Assembly: GCA_002426495.1 (NCBI GenBank)
Contig: DIQC01000037.1
Span: 1-27,801 of the forward strand
Reading direction: 5' to 3'
DNA: 27,801 nucleotides
Source of the DNA: Thermacetogenium sp. UBA5472
Lineage (GTDB): Bacteria > Bacillota > DSM-12270 > Thermacetogeniales > Thermacetogeniaceae
This document shows, in pieces, positions 24,187 to 27,801 of the stretch. Below the pieces are notes generated by a model. It was not told where the DNA came from and made no database searches. It saw only the letters and a program-made list of their open reading frames with translations. The translations under genes and the position numbers were made by a program. The stretch's first letter is position 1, and the number at the start of each line of letters is the position of its first letter.

Positions 24187-25223
24187 AACGTGAAGATATT
24201 TCCAATGCCGTCGGGAACATCAGCACACGGCATATCCAAGAAGCGGAGAGCTATGCGTCGCAAAATATTGCACGCAAACGGTTTCCTGCAAAAAAAATAG
24301 TGGCGTTGGTCGCTTCTCTTGCGGTATGTTTTACGCTTGCTGTACCTGCAATGGCGGCCGCAGATGTGCAAGTAGCGTATGAAATCCTGTATGCGGTATC
24401 TCCGAAAATTGCACAGGAACTCAAGCCGGTAAGAATGTCTTGCGAAGATGACGGTATTAAGATGGAAGTCATTTCTGCCTATATCAACGGTGATAAAGCT
24501 GAGATATACATTTCTATGCAAGACATGACTGATGACCGAATTGACGAAACAACCGACCTGTTTGATAGCTATAGTATCAATCGCCCTTTTTCCAGTAGCG
24601 GAACCTGTGAGAGGATAAGGTATGATGAAGAAACCAATACAGCAACTTTTTTGATTAGCATCACACAATGGGGGCAAAAAGAAATTGGTGGCGATAAAAT
24701 TACGTTTACAGTTGATAAATTTCTTAGCAACAAGCAGGAATACCATGATAAAATCCCGCAGATTGATTTAAGTACAGTAAACCTTTCTCCACAGACGCAG
24801 ACCGATGTGGATCTGAGAGGTTGGAGTTTTAGTGGCGATATCAGCGAAGAGCCGGAATACACTCACTATTTAACAGCAACTTCCGAAGGATCTTTTTCTT
24901 CTGTTAACGGTGTCATTGTTACAGGTGTTGGCTTTATTGATGGGAAGCTCCACATTCAGGCGTATTATGAGAATATCCATGAAACTGACAATCATGGTTA
25001 TTTCCATTTAGTGAATGCTGACGGTGACGAAATTAGCAGCGAAGCCTCTGTTTCTTTTTGGGACTCAGAACGGAGCGGAAGCTATGAGGAGTATATTTTT
25101 GATGTTTCACCACATGAAATTAATGACTATACACTCTACGGCGATTTCTATACTTGCAATTCTTTAACAAACGGAGATTGGCAAGTAACATTTCCTCTTG
25201 AATACGAAGAAAAGAATAGATAA
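24183..25223 (+). CDS. Membrane-anchored DUF4179-like protein, probable anti-sigma factor
   Basis: A 346-residue protein with a short cytoplasmic N-terminal part (about 1-35, MKREDISNAVGNISTRHIQEA), one transmembrane helix (about 38-60, VALVASLAVCFTLAVPAMAA) and a large outside domain of about 285 residues rich in beta strands, acidic residues and Ser/Thr. This layout and the ATGA overlap with an ECF sigma gene match DUF4179-type anti-sigma factors: the inside part would hold the sigma factor and the outside part sense a signal. The outside domain has no motif I recognise, so the signal is unknown. Anti-sigma function is inferred from layout and position. Confidence 0.7.
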   Translation: MKREDISNAVGNISTRHIQEAESYASQNIARKRFPAKKIVALVASLAVCFTLAVPAMAAADVQVAYEILYAVSPKIAQELKPVRMSCEDDGIKMEVISAYINGDKAEIYISMQDMTDDRIDETTDLFDSYSINRPFSSSGTCERIRYDEETNTATFLISITQWGQKEIGGDKITFTVDKFLSNKQEYHDKIPQIDLSTVNLSPQTQTDVDLRGWSFSGDISEEPEYTHYLTATSEGSFSSVNGVIVTGVGFIDGKLHIQAYYENIHETDNHGYFHLVNADGDEISSEASVSFWDSERSGSYEEYIFDVSPHEINDYTLYGDFYTCNSLTNGDWQVTFPLEYEEKNR

Positions 25224-25259
25224 TCCGCAAATTGCATAATGGTCACTTACGGCAAATAG

Positions 25260-25280
25260 AGTTCGGCTTTAGCCGGACTT
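25260..25280 (+). terminator. Hairpin after the DUF4179-like gene, weak terminator
   Basis: AGTTCGGC pairs with GCCGGACT (one T-G pair) around a TTTA loop and is followed by TTGTTT. The hairpin is clear but the T tail is short and broken. Confidence 0.4.
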
Positions 25281-25313
25281 GTTTACCAACAGCAAAGTCA
25301 AACCAAGCAGTCA

Positions 25314-25356
25314 AGGATACCACAGGTGAGGCCAACATCTATGGTATCCTGATTTT
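25314..25356 (+). terminator. Rho-independent terminator between the two sigma modules
   Basis: A long hairpin has an outer 9-bp stem (AGGATACCA with TGGTATCCT), one C-A mismatch, and an inner stem AGGTG/CATCT around a seven-base loop. It is followed by TGATTTTT. It probably ends the first sigma module. It lies in a 376-base gap (25224-25599) without a convincing gene. That gap also has an inverted repeat GATGAGAT...ATCTCATC (25378-25439) and an ECF-like promoter near 25534. Confidence 0.65.
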
Positions 25357-25533
25357 TCAAAAGGACACTGAAAGAGAGATGAGATTACCCGAACGTGTTC
25401 ACGATTGCAAAACGCCTCTCCAGTGGAAGTGATCTCATCAAACTACAGGAAGTCGGGCGCGGTTTACATCTGCCGGTTTATTGCATTACTAATCATTATA
25501 TAAATAAGGGAAGGTATCGAAATAAAAACTTGA

Positions 25534-25556
25534 GAACCTCAATCATTTTAGGCGTC
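25534..25556 (+). promoter_or_regulatory. Possible ECF-type promoter of the second sigma module
   Basis: TGAGAAC is followed after 15 bases by CGTC. This resembles the AAC / CGTC pair of ECF promoters (usual spacing 16-17 bases), 44 bases before the sigma start. It could serve autoregulation. The spacing is one base short of ideal and the match is small. Confidence 0.3.
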
Positions 25557-25599
25557 ATAAACGTTCTATATTATGAGGGAATCTTCCGGAGGATTAAAC

Positions 25600-26115
25600 T
25601 TGATACATGAAGAAGAATTATTACAAAAAATTAGAGATGGCGATATCACTAGCCTAGATAAGCTTATTGCATTTTATTATCCAGATATTTTACGCTATTG
25701 TTTATGGCATACACCGAACAGGCAGACAGCCGAGGATGCAACGCAGGATACCTTTTTGAAAACCATTCGGCACCTTGATGCTTATGTTCATCGCGGAAAA
25801 TTCAAAGCGTATATATACAAAATTGCCGCCAATGTTTGCGTCGATTATAGCCGTAAAAAGACTATGGTGCAGTTGCCGGATGATTTACAGGAATACGACA
25901 GCCATTTAGAGCAAGTTGAATCGGATGCAAATTTAGTGTGGCTGTTGCACGGTTTGCCCGACGAACAACGGGAGGTTGTCCTGTTGCGGTTTGTACACGA
26001 GCTAAAAATTCGGGAAATCTCAGAAGTGATTGGCATACCGATGCGTACAGTACAATCCCGGTTGCGTAGCGCACTCAAACGAATTGAAAGGGATTTTGGT
26101 AAGGAGGAAAGATAG
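25600..26115 (+). CDS. ECF-type RNA polymerase sigma factor (second module)
   Basis: A 171-residue sigma-70 family protein with regions 2 and 4. Region 2 (about residues 10-80) includes AFYYPDILRYCLWHTPNRQTAEDATQDTFLKTIRHL and FKAYIYKIAANVCVDYSRKK. Region 4 (about 105-165) includes LPDEQREVVLLRFVHELKIREISEVIGIPMRTVQSRLRSALKRI. It is a different subtype from the first sigma factor: the two share only the general fold. The TTG start follows GGAGG by seven bases, a better choice than the ATG nine codons upstream, which lies before that site. The next gene begins directly after the stop. Confidence 0.9.
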   Translation: MIHEEELLQKIRDGDITSLDKLIAFYYPDILRYCLWHTPNRQTAEDATQDTFLKTIRHLDAYVHRGKFKAYIYKIAANVCVDYSRKKTMVQLPDDLQEYDSHLEQVESDANLVWLLHGLPDEQREVVLLRFVHELKIREISEVIGIPMRTVQSRLRSALKRIERDFGKEER

Positions 26116-26904
26116 TTGAACAAAAAACTACGTTCAAAATTACAGGCCGCGCTGAAAGACCAGCCCGCCTTGCAAATATCGGAGGAACATTTGATACAAA
26201 CAATGCGAGAAGCCCGCATTGCATATCAAAACCGCAGGCATCGGGAGCGTATCCGATATTCGGTCTTTCTGTTACGGCAGATACGTTTTGTCAGTGCTCC
26301 GGTTTGGCTGTTGCAAGGATTGCTGTTACTGGGGGCATTCTGGCTGTTTGGCTTTGCAGATATAGGCGGTTTCTCTAATTTTGCCCCGCGCCATTTGCCG
26401 GTATTGCTCGGCTGTTTTGCGGTCTTTATCGCCATGACCGGCATCCCTTTTATCGGGCGTTCGGTGCAGTATAAAATGCTTGAAACAGAAATGGCTACGC
26501 GAATTTCGATTCCCAAACTATTGCTGGCGCGGATTATTATTATAGGAATTGGCAATACACTGTTGCTTAAGGTTTCCTTTCTTCTTGCAAGTACGAAAGC
26601 AGAACTCGGCACGGGAAGCATCGCTTTTTACCTGTTGCTTCCCCATTTGATTGCTTGTTGCGGTTGCTTGTTTATTCAAGCCCACGCACATAGCGGGCAG
26701 CAAGGCTTTGCCTGCACAGCCTTTTGCTTCTCTTTAGTTGCGCTGCTATTTGTGTTGTATAAAACTGCCCCGGTGGTTTATGATCAAACATTCGTTGGAA
26801 TTTGGGGTGTTTTGTGCGCAGTATGTGCTGTAATTCTAATAACAGGGATTTATCGCCTGCTGGATAAGGCGGCATCCCTCGACCTGTCCCCGAATGGGAT
26901 ATAA
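26116..26904 (+). CDS. Six-helix membrane protein, possible anti-sigma or transporter partner
   Basis: I do not recognise a named family. The 262-residue protein has a basic, helical cytoplasmic N-terminus (about 1-55) and six predicted transmembrane helices at about 59-79, 91-112, 133-156, 170-189, 199-219 and 226-248. It starts with TTG right after the sigma stop, using AAGGAGG, so it is co-translated with the sigma factor. The next gene is an ABC ATPase. This order (sigma, multi-helix membrane protein, ABC ATPase) is recurrent in Firmicutes. Either the soluble N-terminus binds the sigma factor as an anti-sigma, or the protein works with the transporter. Sequence alone does not decide. Confidence 0.7.
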   Translation: MNKKLRSKLQAALKDQPALQISEEHLIQTMREARIAYQNRRHRERIRYSVFLLRQIRFVSAPVWLLQGLLLLGAFWLFGFADIGGFSNFAPRHLPVLLGCFAVFIAMTGIPFIGRSVQYKMLETEMATRISIPKLLLARIIIIGIGNTLLLKVSFLLASTKAELGTGSIAFYLLLPHLIACCGCLFIQAHAHSGQQGFACTAFCFSLVALLFVLYKTAPVVYDQTFVGIWGVLCAVCAVILITGIYRLLDKAASLDLSPNGI

Positions 26905-26925
26905 AACACGAAGAGGAGTATATAC

Positions 26926-27801
26926 ATGGAGCTAACAATTCAAGAACTCACCAAACGGTACAAGGATAAAATTGCTGTAAACAATGTGAGCCTGAACCTT
27001 ACCCCCGGTGTTTGGGGGCTTCTCGGTGCAAACGGTGCAGGAAAAACAACCTTGATGCGGATGGTGGCCGGTATTTTAACGCCTACATCAGGCAAAGTCC
27101 AGTACGACGGCGTTGAAATTAAATCACTGAGTGAAGCCTACCGGGATGTCTTCGGCTACCTGCCGCAGGTCTTTGGATTTTACCCGGAATTTACGGTGGC
27201 GGATTATTTGCAATATATAGCTGCGCTTAAAGGGTTGCCTAAAAAGGACACGAATATAAAAATAGACGAACTGCTTCATACGCTTACCCTTGTTGACGTG
27301 AGGAACAAGCACATTCGCAAGCTTTCGGGCGGGATGCAACGCAGAGTAGGAATTGCCCAGGCACTTTTAAACGACCCCGATATTTTAATCCTTGACGAAC
27401 CCACAAGCGGCCTTGATCCCGGTGAGCGTATCCGCTTCCGTAATATTATCTCGGAATTCGCGCAGCAGCGTATTGTGTTGATCTCCACTCACATCGTATC
27501 CGATGTTGAGTATATTGCTAACCGCAATACAATCATGAAGGACGGACAAATTATTGCGGTCGGCACCACAGATGAGCTCGTAAAAACGATGGATGGCAAG
27601 GTATGGCAAGGTACGATTCCGGCGGAACGGCTTCATCATTACGAACGTACTGTCCGGGTTGTGAGTGTTCGTAATGAGGATGGCGGGAAGGTATCAGTAC
27701 GGTATGTTTCTGAAAAACCGAGCTTACCAGATTCACAAACCGCCGTCCCGCGTCTTGAGGATTTATATCTATGGCTATTCTGGAGTGAAGAAGCTGTAAA
27801 G
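26926..27801 (+). CDS. ABC transporter ATP-binding protein, 3' end beyond the window
   Basis: The frame stays open from the ATG at 26926 to the window end (292 codons), so the gene is cut at its 3' side. The ATPase has Walker A GANGAGKTT (Gly34-Thr42), a Q-loop near LPQVFGFYPEFTVADYL, the signature LSGGMQRRVGIAQALL, Walker B ILILDEPTSGLDP, and the switch histidine in LISTHIVSDVEYIA. The type is the single-domain exporter ATPase (CcmA/NatA-like, as in antibiotic- or lantibiotic-resistance systems). A C-terminal extension of about 70 residues ends in RLEDLYLWLF. RBS is AAGAGGAG. Its permease probably follows outside the window. With the sigma factor and membrane protein it forms one operon. Confidence 0.93.
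   Translation, partial: MELTIQELTKRYKDKIAVNNVSLNLTPGVWGLLGANGAGKTTLMRMVAGILTPTSGKVQYDGVEIKSLSEAYRDVFGYLPQVFGFYPEFTVADYLQYIAALKGLPKKDTNIKIDELLHTLTLVDVRNKHIRKLSGGMQRRVGIAQALLNDPDILILDEPTSGLDPGERIRFRNIISEFAQQRIVLISTHIVSDVEYIANRNTIMKDGQIIAVGTTDELVKTMDGKVWQGTIPAERLHHYERTVRVVSVRNEDGGKVSVRYVSEKPSLPDSQTAVPRLEDLYLWLFWSEEAVK

Noticed and set aside
25232..25432. 66-codon frame between the two sigma modules
   Set aside because: It runs through two hairpins, including a terminator, lacks a ribosome-binding site and has no recognisable composition.
1..27801. CRISPR arrays, tRNA or rRNA genes, and prophage or transposase genes
   Set aside because: No regularly spaced repeats, cloverleaf-like tRNA sequence, rRNA segments or phage/transposase motifs were seen on either strand.

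Overview
All of the genes in this window lie on the + strand. They belong to a low-to-medium GC, Gram-positive, strictly or facultatively anaerobic Firmicute of the Clostridia type. The supporting evidence is a ylm/sepF division cluster, an oxygen-sensitive class III ribonucleotide reductase (nrdD/nrdG), a T-box in front of ileS, PyrR-type attenuators, a quinone-independent NAD-linked dihydroorotate dehydrogenase (pyrK/pyrD), and a yteA-family DksA/TraR protein typical of spore formers. Genus cannot be fixed from the sequence alone. TTG and GTG starts with good Shine-Dalgarno sequences are unusually common.

Region 1 (1-4944), deoxynucleotide supply. The 3' part of a YlmC/YmxH PRC-barrel gene ends at a clear terminator. 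A promoter with a possible NrdR operator follows, then nrdR, nrdD, a solitary beta-class N6/N4 DNA methyltransferase, and nrdG. The methyltransferase sits between the reductase and its activase and is the most unexpected gene of this part.

Region 2 (4957-8521), division cluster. It holds a membrane-anchored HlyD-like protein, yggS/ylmE, sepF, proC, yggT/ylmG and a DUF167 (YggU) gene, tightly packed with two overlaps. The ylmH and divIVA genes that usually follow yggT and precede ileS in Firmicutes are not here.

Region 3 (8522-17141), housekeeping. An isoleucine T-box controls ileS. Then come an ACT-domain protein with an unusual N-terminal extension, its usual partner UPF0210, a small DUF5665 membrane protein, a yteA-like zinc-finger protein, a GT4 glycosyltransferase, lspA and an RluD-type pseudouridine synthase.

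Region 4 (17142-23388), pyrimidine biosynthesis. A promoter and two PyrR-controlled attenuators (before pyrR and before pyrB) lead into pyrR-pyrB-pyrC-pyrK-pyrD-pyrF-pyrE. Together these cover carbamoyl phosphate to UMP. The carbamoyl phosphate synthase genes carAB are absent. The pyrC-pyrK gap where they often sit instead holds a degenerate copy of a short repeat, and a full palindromic copy of it lies just after pyrE.

Region 5 (23389-27801), accessory sigma region. Two ECF sigma modules stand in tandem. The first is a sigma factor translationally coupled to a membrane-anchored DUF4179-like protein that is probably its anti-sigma factor. After a 376-base non-coding stretch with hairpins and inverted repeats comes a second sigma factor, a six-helix membrane protein and an ABC-transporter ATPase that runs off the window end. 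The latter set looks like a sigma-controlled export or stress-defence operon. No rRNA, tRNA, CRISPR array, transposase or phage gene was seen.
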